The position numbers and the translations under genes were made by a program. Shown here in pieces: positions 53,674-64,000 of a stretch of DNA of 64,000 nt. The notes below the pieces were generated by a model. It was not told the DNA's origin, did no database searches, and worked only from the letters and a program-made list of their open reading frames with translations. The stretch is from Janthinobacterium lividum (GTDB taxonomy: Bacteria; Pseudomonadota; Gammaproteobacteria; Burkholderiales; Burkholderiaceae_D). The DNA is taken from NCBI RefSeq assembly GCF_011601275.1, contig NZ_JAAOLY010000016.1:91915-155914 (forward strand), in the 5' to 3' direction. The number at the start of each line of letters is the position of its first letter. Position 1 is the stretch's first letter.

Positions 53674-55725
53674 TCAATACGTATTGAGCGCCTTGGCAAA
53701 CTTCACGATCCACAAGCGGCTCGGACGCTCGCGGTCGTCGCCGCGCGCCACGCGGATGGTGTTGGCGGCGTTGCAACCGGCGGTGCTGCTGGTGACGATG
53801 GTGCCGTTAGCATCGACCGTGCACTTGGTCACGTCGGCGCCATCGACTTCCACGCCATTCGCGTCAAAGACCTTGGTTTTCAGGCCGAAGTCATTGTCGT
53901 TGGCCAGCGCGATGGTGGAGTCGTCGATCAGGGTCAGGCCCTCGGCCTTTTCCGCAGCCCAGCCGATGGCGTTCAAGTCCAGCAGCAGGGTTTTCTTCAG
54001 CGGTGTGACGGTGGCCCAGTCGGCGCCATTGACGGCCACGCCGCCCATGCTGCTTTTTTCCAGGTCCGACGTCGTCACGTTGAAGGCGGCGGCCGCAATA
54101 TCGGTGGCGCCCTTCAGTTCGACCAGCATCAGTTTATTGAACACCTTGCCCGACGGCGCGGCGCCCTGCTCGATGACGAGGAATTTGCCGCCGCCCAGTG
54201 CCACCATGTCGCCCAGCTTGGCGTTGCCCGTGCGGCCATCCTGGTAGTCGGCCGCATTGAGCGGATACGCATACATCTTGCCGCTGCTGCCTGTCACCGG
54301 ATCGAATTCGATCCAGCGCGTGAAGCGGGCGAAGCGCTCGACCTGTTCATTCTTCTTCGTCACCGAGTACGGCGCGCTGCCGTCGGACAGGGGGCTTTGC
54401 AGGAAGGCGTAGAGCTTGTCGTTGCTCGTATCGAGCGTCATGCCTTCCATGCCGCGGTTGGCGCGGCGCTTGGCGAACAGCGCCGGCAAGCCCTTGCCCG
54501 GCTCGTACTTGGCCTGAATGATGCCCGTGGCCGCGTCGATCTTGACGATGAACGGACCGTATTCGTCGGACACCCACAGCGCGTTGCGCTTTGTATCGAC
54601 GACGATGGCCTCCGAATCGAGGCCGCCCGCATTGAAGACAGCCTTGCCTGCCACATCGAACTTCATCGCATCCATGACGGGAATCTCGGCCGAATTGCCG
54701 ACGGCGCCCACTGGCACGGGCAAGCCCGAGCTGTTGACGGTGGCCGATACCTTGATCGGCGTCGACGAACTCAGGACGGCGCCGTTCTTGCCCACCGTGA
54801 GCACGCCGAACGAAGGCGTAAAGCTCGGCGACGGGAAGATCTTGCTGCCGATGGTGCCCTTGCCCGATGGATCGGGCACGAGCGGGCCATCGCCGTTCGG
54901 GCCGCGGTCCGTCAAGCCATAGAATTCCAGGTCGCCGGCCGCATTCTTGCCCTTGTAGGCCAGGCCCGAGCCGTACGATGGCAAAAAGCCGTTCGGGAAT
55001 TCGCCCTTGATCTTGGCGTTGGCGCCTTCGTACGGCACGTAGAACTTGCTGTCCGCCTGGATCTGGTAGCGCGTCACCGTCACTTTTACTTCGCCGACCG
55101 GATTGGCTTGCGTCAGCGCCTCGTTGACGGGCGCGCCCGCTTTCGAGGCCAGGGTATCTTCAAAATGCTCGCGCACGAGGGCGCGGCGTTCCGCATCGAC
55201 CGTGCGGCCGGCGAATTTAGCGCCCACGGCTGTCAAATGCGCAGCCAGGGCAGCATTGAAGACGGCCGGGACGGCGGCAAAGTCCAAGGTCTTGCCGGCC
55301 AGTGCAGCCTTTACTTCCGCCGTCAGCTTGATGCCGTTCGACGGATCGCTGTCCTCGTCCAGCAATTGCAGCGCCAGCAGGCGGTTGACGACCTTGTCGT
55401 CCGCCACGTTGGTGCTGGCGGCCAGCGCCAGCGGCGTGACGACGGCGCTGCATGGCGCCGAGCCCAGGGCGAGGCCGCCCACGCTGAAGGCTACCGTATC
55501 GCCCGGGTTGCAAATGAACTCGCCCTTGGCATTGGTGCTGGCCTTGGCCGCGCTGCCCGCCACGTAATCGAGGCCTTCCACCGCGCCGTCGAGGAACACG
55601 CCTGTCTGCGCCACGGGCTTGGCCGGCTCATTGTGGCTGTCGCTGCCGCCACAGGCGGCCAGGGCCAGGCCAGCGGCGATGGCCAGCAGGGTCAGTTTCG
55701 GGGTGGACGTTACGGCAGTCTTCAT
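53674..55725 (-). CDS. Phytase-like lipoprotein (esterase-like activity of phytase)
   Basis: Predicted outer-membrane or periplasmic lipoprotein of 683 residues. The N-terminus has a lipobox (LALAACGGSD), giving lipidated Cys25. An N-terminal domain of about 200 residues (GVFLDGAVEGLDYVAGS...) resembles carboxypeptidase-regulatory-like surface domains. From about 210 a beta-propeller of the esterase-like phytase family (PF13449 type) shows YGLTDRGPN, GGLDSEAIVVDTKRNALWVSDEYGP, GMEGMTLDTSNDKLYAF and KAEGLTLIDDSTIALANDND. It may release phosphate from organic phosphates; activity is not proven by sequence. It is convergent with the S9 peptidase and divergent from nothing close. Confidence 0.85.
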   Translation of the reverse strand: MKTAVTSTPKLTLLAIAAGLALAACGGSDSHNEPAKPVAQTGVFLDGAVEGLDYVAGSAAKASTNAKGEFICNPGDTVAFSVGGLALGSAPCSAVVTPLALAASTNVADDKVVNRLLALQLLDEDSDPSNGIKLTAEVKAALAGKTLDFAAVPAVFNAALAAHLTAVGAKFAGRTVDAERRALVREHFEDTLASKAGAPVNEALTQANPVGEVKVTVTRYQIQADSKFYVPYEGANAKIKGEFPNGFLPSYGSGLAYKGKNAAGDLEFYGLTDRGPNGDGPLVPDPSGKGTIGSKIFPSPSFTPSFGVLTVGKNGAVLSSSTPIKVSATVNSSGLPVPVGAVGNSAEIPVMDAMKFDVAGKAVFNAGGLDSEAIVVDTKRNALWVSDEYGPFIVKIDAATGIIQAKYEPGKGLPALFAKRRANRGMEGMTLDTSNDKLYAFLQSPLSDGSAPYSVTKKNEQVERFARFTRWIEFDPVTGSSGKMYAYPLNAADYQDGRTGNAKLGDMVALGGGKFLVIEQGAAPSGKVFNKLMLVELKGATDIAAAAFNVTTSDLEKSSMGGVAVNGADWATVTPLKKTLLLDLNAIGWAAEKAEGLTLIDDSTIALANDNDFGLKTKVFDANGVEVDGADVTKCTVDANGTIVTSSTAGCNAANTIRVARGDDRERPSRLWIVKFAKALNTY

Positions 55726-55796
55726 GCATTCCTCGGCTAGGGTGGGGTTGAAGCCGTGGAGGATAACTGCTCAAAGTGACAAGCCCATGACAGGCA

Positions 55797-56723
55797 TCAC
55801 GGCGGTGGCGTATCCGCAACAGGTCCGCCGATGCCGCCAAAGCGTCCATCGGCCTGGCGCCGGAATTCCTTGGGCGTGACGCCCTTCACCTGCAGGAAGC
55901 GGCGGTTGAAGTTGGCCACGTTCTGGAAACCCACGTCGTAGCAGACATTCGATACGTATTGATCCGTATCCATCAGCAGCTGGCAAGCCTTGTTGATGCG
56001 CAGGCGGTTCATGAAATCCGTGAAGCTGTTGCCCGTCGCCTTGCGGAAGAAGCGCGAGAATTTACTCAGCGACATGCCCACCTGCTCGGCCAGCATTTCC
56101 GCCGAAATCGGCTCGCGGTAATTGTCCGTGATGTAATTGAGGACGGCATTGACCTTGGCCAGGGTGGCGTCATCGTCATACGAGCGCAGGGAGGCGCTCG
56201 ACAGCAAGCGGTAATTGGCCGTGCGCGCCAATTTGCTCATCAGCTGGACGAATTCGGCGAAGCGTTCGGCGCCATGCGTGGCGCGGATGCGCGCCAGATG
56301 CTGCTCGGCCTCGTGTCCCATGTCGAAAAACTCCACGCCGTAGCTGGAGCGCTCGAGCAGCGGCAGCAGTTCGCGCAGTTCGGGGATCACGCGCGCGGCG
56401 CCGGCCAGCGGCGCGTGGGCGAATTGCACGATCATGTCGCGCAGCGTCACGCCCCCTTCCGGCATCACGTTGGATATCCAGTTATGAGGCAATCGCGGCC
56501 CCGTCAGCACCAGGTGGCCCGGTGAAAACTCGCCAATATAGTCGCCCACGAACAATCGCCCGCTGGTGGCGACGATCAGGTGCAGCTCATACTCTTCATG
56601 GCAGTGCCAGCGTACGCGCGAGCTGGGATAGCCATGTTCCAGGTAATTGATGATGCCGTCGTAGCTTTCGCGCTCCAGTTCGGGCGCCTTGCGCTCGCTG
56701 TCCTTCTGCCATCGGTATTCCAT
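55797..56723 (-). CDS. AraC family regulator (downstream paralogue)
   Basis: Regulator of 308 residues. An N-terminal cupin domain has RWHCHEEYELHLIVATSGRLFVGDYIGEFSPG. The C-terminal AraC domain has two helix-turn-helix motifs (ISAEMLAEQVGMSLSKFSRFF and QYVSNVCYDVGFQNVANFNRRF) and ends KGVTPKEFRRQ. It is strongly similar along its whole length to the preceding gene product at 56779, so it arose by tandem duplication. ATG 56723 has GGGAGAG upstream. It is the last gene of the polyol operon (55-base gap). The target is likely the polyol promoter region, though a different effector is possible. Confidence 0.92.
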   Translation of the reverse strand: MEYRWQKDSERKAPELERESYDGIINYLEHGYPSSRVRWHCHEEYELHLIVATSGRLFVGDYIGEFSPGHLVLTGPRLPHNWISNVMPEGGVTLRDMIVQFAHAPLAGAARVIPELRELLPLLERSSYGVEFFDMGHEAEQHLARIRATHGAERFAEFVQLMSKLARTANYRLLSSASLRSYDDDATLAKVNAVLNYITDNYREPISAEMLAEQVGMSLSKFSRFFRKATGNSFTDFMNRLRINKACQLLMDTDQYVSNVCYDVGFQNVANFNRRFLQVKGVTPKEFRRQADGRFGGIGGPVADTPPP

Positions 56724-56778
56724 GCTTGTCTCTCCCAGGCTGTCTTCGCCTGTGCCATCCAATGTACCTCAAAAAGCG

Positions 56779-57696
56779 TCACTCGCCAAAGCGGCCCAGC
56801 GCCTGCTGGCGAAATTCCTTTGGCGTCATACCCTTCAATTCCAAGAAGCGCCGGTTGAAATTGGCCACGTTATTGAATCCCGCCTCGTAGCAGATGTTGC
56901 TGACGTAGCGCTCCGTCTCCATCAGCAGCTGGCACGCCTTGTTGATGCGCAAGCGGTTGACGAAGTCCGTGAAGCTGTTGCCCGTGGCGTGGCGAAAAAA
57001 GCGCGAAAACGTCCGCTCGGGCATGTCTACCTGTTCGGCCAGCTTTTTCAGCGAGAACTGGCTGCTGTAATTGTGCACGATGTAGTTGATGGCGGAACTG
57101 ATGCGCGCCAGCGCCACGTCGTCGTCGCTCGACTGCATCGGCACCGTCGACAGCAGCTGATAGTCGCTGGTCTGCGCCAACTCGCCCAGCAAGGTCAAAA
57201 ATTCGATGAAGCGCGGCAGGCCGCTGCTGTCGCGGATGCGCCGGAAGCGCCGTAACGACTGTTCGCTGACGCCAAAGAATTCCACGCCGTGCAGGGCGCG
57301 CTGCAGCAGCGGAAAAACATCCTTCAATTCAGGAATGGCGGCGGCCATCGAGGCCAGCGGCGCATGCGAAAACTGGACCACCATGTCGCGCAAGACCACG
57401 CCTTCGGGCGGCGTGTCGAGCGATACCCAGTTGTGCGGCACGCGCGGCCCCGTCAGCACCAGGTGGCCGGGCGTGAACTGGCCGATGTAGTCGCCGACGA
57501 AGACCTTGCCGCTGCTCTCGACGATCAGGTGCAGCTCGTACTCGTCGTGATAATGCCAGCGCACCAGCGCATTCGGAAAGCCGTGCTCGAGGTAGCGGAT
57601 GAAGCCGAAACTGCCTTTTGGCTCGAAGCCGGGCGTGGCGTCGCGCTGCTGTTCCAGCTCCATCTGCGGCAGTGAGGCATCGGCTTTGCGTGGCAT
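56779..57696 (-). CDS. AraC family regulator (polyol operon)
   Basis: Regulator of 305 residues with an N-terminal cupin sensor (ALVRWHYHDEYELHLIVESSGKVFVGDYIGQFTPG) and a C-terminal AraC DNA-binding domain (FSLKKLAEQVDMPERTFSRFF, YVSNICYEAGFNNVANFNRRFLEL, KGMTPKEFRQQ). It starts 15 bases after the mannitol-type dehydrogenase gene, as in known mannitol operons where an AraC-type activator is encoded beside mtlE-F-G-K-D. It probably activates the operon and the divergent porin gene. A close paralogue follows directly. Confidence 0.93.
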   Translation of the reverse strand: MPRKADASLPQMELEQQRDATPGFEPKGSFGFIRYLEHGFPNALVRWHYHDEYELHLIVESSGKVFVGDYIGQFTPGHLVLTGPRVPHNWVSLDTPPEGVVLRDMVVQFSHAPLASMAAAIPELKDVFPLLQRALHGVEFFGVSEQSLRRFRRIRDSSGLPRFIEFLTLLGELAQTSDYQLLSTVPMQSSDDDVALARISSAINYIVHNYSSQFSLKKLAEQVDMPERTFSRFFRHATGNSFTDFVNRLRINKACQLLMETERYVSNICYEAGFNNVANFNRRFLELKGMTPKEFRQQALGRFGE

Positions 57697-57711
57697 GGCG
57701 CGCCCTTCCCG

Positions 57712-59187
<1,476 letters not shown>

Positions 59188-59188
59188 T

Positions 59189-60235
<1,047 letters not shown>

Positions 60236-60259
60236 GATGTGAGTCTCTATTTTGTATAG

Positions 60260-61081
60260 TTATTTGACAGCGCCGAAAGTCATGCCTTGTACTAACTGCT
60301 TCTGGCAGAACCAGCCCAGCGCCATGATGGGCGCAATCGCCATCAGCGAAGCGGCCGACAATTTTGCCCAGAACAGGCCTTCCGGACTGGAATACGAGGC
60401 GATGAGCCAGGCCAGGGTGCCCGCGTTGGACGCGCCCAGGTTCAGCGACCAGAACGATTCATTCCACGACCACACCATGCAGACCAGCGCCGTGGACGCG
60501 ATGCCGCCCACGGACAGGGGCAGCACGACGTGGCGGAATTCATCCCACACGGTGGCGCCATCCATGCGCGACGCTTCGAGGATTTCGCGCGGCAGCTCCT
60601 TCATGCTCGTGTACAGCAGCCAAATCATGATGGGCAAATTCATCAGCATGAACATGATGGTCAGGCCGATGCGGGTGTCGAGCAGGCCGAAGTACTGGTA
60701 GCAGATATAGATCGGCATCAGGGCGCCCACGCCGGGCATGTAGCGCGAGCTGAGCATGAATTTCAGCAAGCCGATGGTGCCGCCCGTGGGAAAGAAAGCC
60801 ATCGAATAAGCGGCCGGGATGGCGATCAACAGGCCGATGGCCGTCGAGAGCACGCTGGTAAACAGCGAGTTCCACGCGTAGCCGAAGTAGTTGTCGCGCG
60901 CCAGCACTTCGCGGAAACTGTCGAGCGTGGGCGTGAAGAACAGCAGCGGCGGCGTGGAAATGGCCTGCCCTTCCGTCTTGAAGGCCATCAGGCCCAGCCA
61001 GAAGATGGGAAAGAACAGCAGCAGCGCGAACAGCCAGGCGGCAGCCGTGCGGCTATACAAATTGAGTTTGCTATGCATCAA
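60260..61081 (-). CDS. mtlG: Polyol ABC transporter permease (MtlG type)
   Basis: Inner-membrane permease of 273 residues with six predicted helices, of the MalG/carbohydrate permease-2 type. The EAA loop that contacts the ATPase is LPREILEASRMDGATVWDEFRHVVLPL. The first helix starts WLFALLLFFPIFWLGLMAFKT. It starts 7 bases after the first permease gene and ends 24 bases before the ATPase gene. Substrate assignment (mannitol/sorbitol) rests on the operon. Confidence 0.93.
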   Translation of the reverse strand: MMHSKLNLYSRTAAAWLFALLLFFPIFWLGLMAFKTEGQAISTPPLLFFTPTLDSFREVLARDNYFGYAWNSLFTSVLSTAIGLLIAIPAAYSMAFFPTGGTIGLLKFMLSSRYMPGVGALMPIYICYQYFGLLDTRIGLTIMFMLMNLPIMIWLLYTSMKELPREILEASRMDGATVWDEFRHVVLPLSVGGIASTALVCMVWSWNESFWSLNLGASNAGTLAWLIASYSSPEGLFWAKLSAASLMAIAPIMALGWFCQKQLVQGMTFGAVK

Positions 61082-61088
61082 TGTCTCC

Positions 61089-61949
61089 TTATTTCGACAG
61101 ATTCTTGCCGATGACGCGCATCAGGAAGAAGGCGGCGATGTTGGCAATGAGCACGGCGAACAGGGCACCAGCCGAGGCCGCTCCCACGTCATACGACAGC
61201 AGTGCCTGCTGATAGATCATGAAGGTGATGGTGGTCGTGTCGAAGCCAGGACCGCCGCCCGTGGTGGTAAAAATTTCCGCAAAGATCGACAGCAAAAAGA
61301 TCATCTCGATCATCAGTACCACCGAGACGGCGCGGCCCAGGTGGGGAATGTAGAGGTAGCGCAACTGCTGCAGATAGGTGGCGCCATCCATGCGCGCCGC
61401 TTCCAGTTGCTCGCGGTCCATCGACTGCAGGGCCGTCATGAAGATCAGGCAGGCAAACGGCAGCCATTGCCACGAGACCATCATGATGATGGAAAACAGG
61501 GGGTGGGCCGACAGCCAGTCGACGGGCGCGGCGCCAAAGAATAGACTGATTTGCGCGAACAGGCCATAGATCGGGTTGAGCAGCATGTTCTTCCACATCA
61601 GGGCATTGACGGCCGGCATGATGAGGAAAGGCGAAATCAGGAGCACGCGCACGATGGCGCGTCCCGGGAACGCTTCGTTGATCAGCAAGCCCAGCGCCGT
61701 GCCCAGCACTACCGTGACCAGCATCACGGAAAACAGCAGGGTAAACGTGTTCTGCAAGGCCGGCAGGAAAGAGGCATCCGTAAAGAAAAAGTGGAAATTG
61801 GCCAGGCCATGGAAAGGATGGCCGCTCGGATCGAGCATGGAATAGCGCACGAACGAGTAGTACAAGGTGATCAGCAGCGGGATCACGGAAATGACGGAGA
61901 CGGCGACCACGGCCGGCGTCAGCAAAGTCCGGGGGATAATGCGTTTCAT
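61089..61949 (-). CDS. mtlF: Polyol ABC transporter permease (MtlF type)
   Basis: Inner-membrane permease of 286 residues with six predicted helices, of the MalF/carbohydrate permease-1 type. The EAA loop is MDREQLEAARMDGATYLQQLRYLYIPHL. The N-terminus (LTPAVVAVSVISVIPLLITLYYSF) is the first helix. It pairs with the MtlG-type permease 7 bases downstream. The 231 bases between this gene and the binding-protein gene hold a large palindromic repeat but no gene. Confidence 0.93.
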   Translation of the reverse strand: MKRIIPRTLLTPAVVAVSVISVIPLLITLYYSFVRYSMLDPSGHPFHGLANFHFFFTDASFLPALQNTFTLLFSVMLVTVVLGTALGLLINEAFPGRAIVRVLLISPFLIMPAVNALMWKNMLLNPIYGLFAQISLFFGAAPVDWLSAHPLFSIIMMVSWQWLPFACLIFMTALQSMDREQLEAARMDGATYLQQLRYLYIPHLGRAVSVVLMIEMIFLLSIFAEIFTTTGGGPGFDTTTITFMIYQQALLSYDVGAASAGALFAVLIANIAAFFLMRVIGKNLSK

Positions 61950-62045
61950 AATGTTCTCTTGGGGCGTGAGGTGAGTGATTGATCTCGCGCAATAGCAAGG
62001 CCAGTCACGTGACCTGTTTTACAAACCAAACGGCACAGCAAAGAT

Positions 62046-62173
62046 GCCTGACAAAACCGTAGCGAGCGGCAGTGATTTGTGGCCGAGAAGCGCAACCGTA
62101 CTTTAGTACGGGGGCGCCGAGCCGGTGAGCATCGCCGGCCGCAAAGCGCGACGCGCAGCAGGTTTGGTCAGGC
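62046..62173. repeat. Large palindromic (REP-like) element between mtlE and mtlF
   Basis: The ends GCCTGACAAAACC (62046-62058) and GGTTTGGTCAGGC (62161-62173) are inverted repeats. An inner hairpin CCGTAC-TTTA-GTACGG (62096-62111) sits in the middle and the remainder is GC-rich with further dyads. The 21 bases 62149-62169 match 8121-8141 exactly, defining a dispersed family. Its place after the binding-protein gene recalls the REP element between malE and malF in Escherichia coli. Confidence 0.8.
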
Positions 62174-62180
62174 TATCTTC

Positions 62181-63491
62181 CTACTTGTAATAGCCGCCTT
62201 TGCGCATTTCACGCTCCGCCGTCTGCTGCGACAACTCCAGCGCCTGGTCCACCGTCACCTTGCCCAGCAATGCTGCCGCCATCTGCTGGCCCGCTGCCAC
62301 GCCGATGACCTGGAATTCGGGAATCGATGCGAATTGCACGCCCACGTACGGCGATGGCGGCAAGGTGCTTTGCACGGCGCGCGTGGTGGCCAGGGCCTTG
62401 CCTTCGGCGGCGGCAAATTTCGCCACTTTCTGGAACTCGGGGCTCGCATACGTCGACTTGCGCGTGCCCGTCGGCACGTTGGCCCAGCTCGTTTCCTTGG
62501 CCACCAGTTTTACATAGTCGGGCGACGTGGCCCAGTTGATGAAGCGTTGCGCTTCGTTCGGGTGCTTGGAGCTGGCTGGAATCGCCAGCGACCAGATCCA
62601 CAGCCAGTTGGCGCCCCGCTCCGTCACGCCGACGGGCGACTGGGCAAACGCCACCTTGTCGGCCACCTTGCTTTGCTTGGGGTCCGTGATGAAGGAGGCG
62701 GCAATCGTCGCGTCGATCCAGATGCCGCACTTGCCCTGGTTGAACAGGGCCAGGTTTTCATTGAAGCTGTTGGCGGCCGCGCCCGGCGGGCCGTATTTCT
62801 TCATCAGGTCGACATACATGTTGACGGCGTCCTTCCACGGCTTGCTGGTAAATTGCGGCTTCCATTTCATGTCGAACAGCTGGCCGCCGTAGGAATTGGC
62901 CATGGTGGTGATCAGGGCCATGTTGTCGCCCCAGCCCGGCTTGCCGCGCAGGCAGATGCCGTACACGCCGTTGGCCGGATCGTGCAGCTTGGCCGCCACG
63001 TCGCGCAGCTGGTTCCAGGACGGGCGGTCCTCGATCGTCACGCCCGCTTTTTTGACGAGGTCGCTGCGGTACATGATCATCGAGCTTTCGCCATAGAACG
63101 GCGACGCGTACAGCTTGCCGTCGCCGGACAAGCCTTCGCGGATGGCCGGCAGCAAGTCGTCGATATCGTATTTGGCGTCCGGCTTGATGGGGATCAGCCA
63201 GTTTTTCTTGCCCCAGATGGGCGTTTCATACAGGCCGATGGTCATCACGTCGAACTGGCCGCCCTTGGTGGCAATATCGGTGGTCATGCGCTGACGCAAG
63301 ACGCCCTCTTCCAGGGTCACCCATTTGAGCTTGATGTCGGGATTGGCTTGCTCGAAGAACTTGCTGAGCTTTTGCATTTCGATCATATGGCCGTTGTTGA
63401 CGGTCGCGATGACCAGGTCGGTGGCGGCAAAAGCGGACGAAGCGAAGCAGAAAGCGCCGGCGCACAGCGCGGCAATGGCGGAACGTTTCAT
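62181..63491 (-). CDS. mtlE: Polyol ABC transporter substrate-binding protein
   Basis: Periplasmic binding protein of 436 residues. The signal peptide is MKRSAIAALCAGAFCFASSA followed by FAA. The mature protein belongs to extracellular solute-binding family 1; blocks such as LVIATVNNGHMIEMQKLS, GQFDVMTIGLYETPIWGKKNWL, the middle NGVYGICLRGKPGWGDNMA and the ending EREMRKGGYYK are typical of mannitol/sorbitol binding proteins (MtlE/SmoE). GGAG lies before ATG 63491. First gene of the operon, divergent from the porin gene. Its transcript carries the palindromic element right after the stop codon, which may raise its expression over the permeases. Confidence 0.92.
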   Translation of the reverse strand: MKRSAIAALCAGAFCFASSAFAATDLVIATVNNGHMIEMQKLSKFFEQANPDIKLKWVTLEEGVLRQRMTTDIATKGGQFDVMTIGLYETPIWGKKNWLIPIKPDAKYDIDDLLPAIREGLSGDGKLYASPFYGESSMIMYRSDLVKKAGVTIEDRPSWNQLRDVAAKLHDPANGVYGICLRGKPGWGDNMALITTMANSYGGQLFDMKWKPQFTSKPWKDAVNMYVDLMKKYGPPGAAANSFNENLALFNQGKCGIWIDATIAASFITDPKQSKVADKVAFAQSPVGVTERGANWLWIWSLAIPASSKHPNEAQRFINWATSPDYVKLVAKETSWANVPTGTRKSTYASPEFQKVAKFAAAEGKALATTRAVQSTLPPSPYVGVQFASIPEFQVIGVAAGQQMAAALLGKVTVDQALELSQQTAEREMRKGGYYK

Positions 63492-63568
63492 TGTGTGTCT
63501 CCAGTGTTTTTTGTCGTTGGCAATGCTCAGGTACTTGGCACCACGACCACAATGTAGCACCGGACTTT

Positions 63569-63694
63569 GATACTTTCTGATACTCCAAAACCGCAATTCG
63601 ATACTCTTTTGCAAGCCTGCCATGCGCAAGAGTATCGGTATGTAGCAAAAACAACACTCTGAAAGAAAGTATCAGTACTTGCACGTTTTGTATC
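63569..63694. promoter_or_regulatory. Array of GATACT/AGTATC half-sites (AraC operators?)
   Basis: The 310-base gap between the divergent mtlE and porin genes holds GATACT at 63569, 63579 and 63600, then AGTATC at 63631 and 63668 and GTATC at 63690. The first two are 10 bases apart and the third 21 further, near whole helical turns. Sites 63600 and 63631 sit in a longer dyad (GATACTCTTTTGC / GCGCAAGAGTATC). These fit binding sites for the two AraC regulators at the end of the operon. TTGCAC (63679) and TTAAAA (63702), 17 bases apart, are a possible porin promoter. Confidence 0.6.
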
Positions 63695-63801
63695 AGGGTG
63701 GTTAAAAAAGCGCTGCTAGACTTGGTTTTCGGCATTAGACCGTGTGCGGTGACCACCTTACGGGGCGTCACCGCTACCACCAACATTCTTCTGGAGACCG
63801 C

Positions 63802-64000
63802 ATGAATCGCACTGCATTGAAAACTTTACCTGCCCTGCTCCTGGCCATCGCCAGCGCTTCCGCCATGGCCGACCCCATGTACCCATCCGACTCCGAAGGC
63901 TTCCACGGCTACCTGCGCGCTGGCGCCGGCAGCAATACCTCGGGCGACGGCGGTTCGCAAGGCTGCTTCGGCCTCGGCGGCAATACCATGAAATATCGTC
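63802..64000 (+). CDS. LamB-type carbohydrate porin (3' end outside window)
   Basis: Only the first 66 residues are present. A signal peptide (MNRTALKTLPALLLAIASAS, cleavage after AMA) is followed by FHGYLRAGAGSNTSGDGG and QGCFGLGGNTMKYR, which match the N-terminal strand of LamB/maltoporin-family sugar porins (GYxRxGxGxS...CF...KYRLGNE). CTGGAGA precedes the ATG. It is divergent from the polyol ABC operon and shares its regulatory region, so it probably provides outer-membrane entry for the same polyol. Confidence 0.85.
   Translation, partial: MNRTALKTLPALLLAIASASAMADPMYPSDSEGFHGYLRAGAGSNTSGDGGSQGCFGLGGNTMKYR

Noticed and set aside
53644..55740. 698-residue open frame on the + strand opposite the phytase-like gene
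   Set aside because: Composition typical of antisense frames in GC-rich DNA; the - strand protein has a lipobox and family motifs.
62004..62013. GTCACGTGAC palindrome between mtlE and mtlF
   Set aside because: A 10 bp palindrome inside an operon spacer is likely by chance and has no supporting context.

Overview
The window is a GC-rich chromosomal segment from a motile betaproteobacterium, most likely an Oxalobacteraceae member close to Janthinobacterium, Duganella or Massilia. This rests on gene content and order: metG, a DUF3460 gene, scpA and panC together; flhDC next to motAB and a long che operon; the kynUA pair; and protein sequences typical of that family. It is an inference, because no database search was possible. 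No rRNA, tRNA, CRISPR array, transposase or phage gene was seen, so this looks like ordinary chromosome with several accessory metabolic loci.

Layout. Positions 1-6.4 kb hold housekeeping genes on the + strand: metG (5' end missing), a GNAT acetyltransferase, a DUF3460 protein, scpA, panC and an SDR oxidoreductase, plus one lipoprotein on the - strand. Positions 6.4-19.4 kb hold a motility and chemotaxis cluster on the - strand. In transcription order it is flhD-flhC, a membrane methyltransferase, motA-motB, a CheZ-like protein, cheY, cheA, cheW, a chemoreceptor, cheR, cheD, cheB and cheY. FlhDC is the flagellar master regulator, MotAB is the stator, and the rest is the phosphorelay and adaptation machinery. 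Positions 20-22.7 kb hold tryptophan catabolism (kynU, kynA and an alpha/beta hydrolase where a formamidase would be expected). Positions 22.8-29.4 kb hold poorly characterised genes, including a large MORN/YwqK-repeat protein coupled to a leucine-rich protein.

Positions 29.4-39.4 kb contain htpG with a heat-shock promoter, a MocR-type regulator divergent from a DMT exporter, a class I aminotransferase, a REC-PAS-GGDEF diguanylate cyclase and a TonB-dependent receptor with a Fur box. Positions 39.6-46.8 kb carry the most unusual locus. It is a tightly coupled operon of an alkyl-DHAP-synthase-like flavoenzyme, a GlpD-like dehydrogenase, a small unknown protein and an FGGY kinase, divergent from an AraC regulator and followed by a 3-hydroxybutyrate dehydrogenase. 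Positions 46.8-55.8 kb hold a DUF2071-like protein, an Aer-type receptor, an HxlR/GST divergent pair, an S9 peptidase and a phytase-like lipoprotein.

Positions 55.8-64 kb form a polyol (mannitol/sorbitol type) uptake and oxidation operon: binding protein, two permeases, ATPase, mannitol-type dehydrogenase and two tandem AraC regulators. It is divergent from a LamB-type porin that runs off the end. The intergenic region between the binding protein and the porin holds an array of GATACT/AGTATC half-sites. A palindromic repeat lies between the binding-protein and permease genes, and a shorter relative lies between cheD and cheB.
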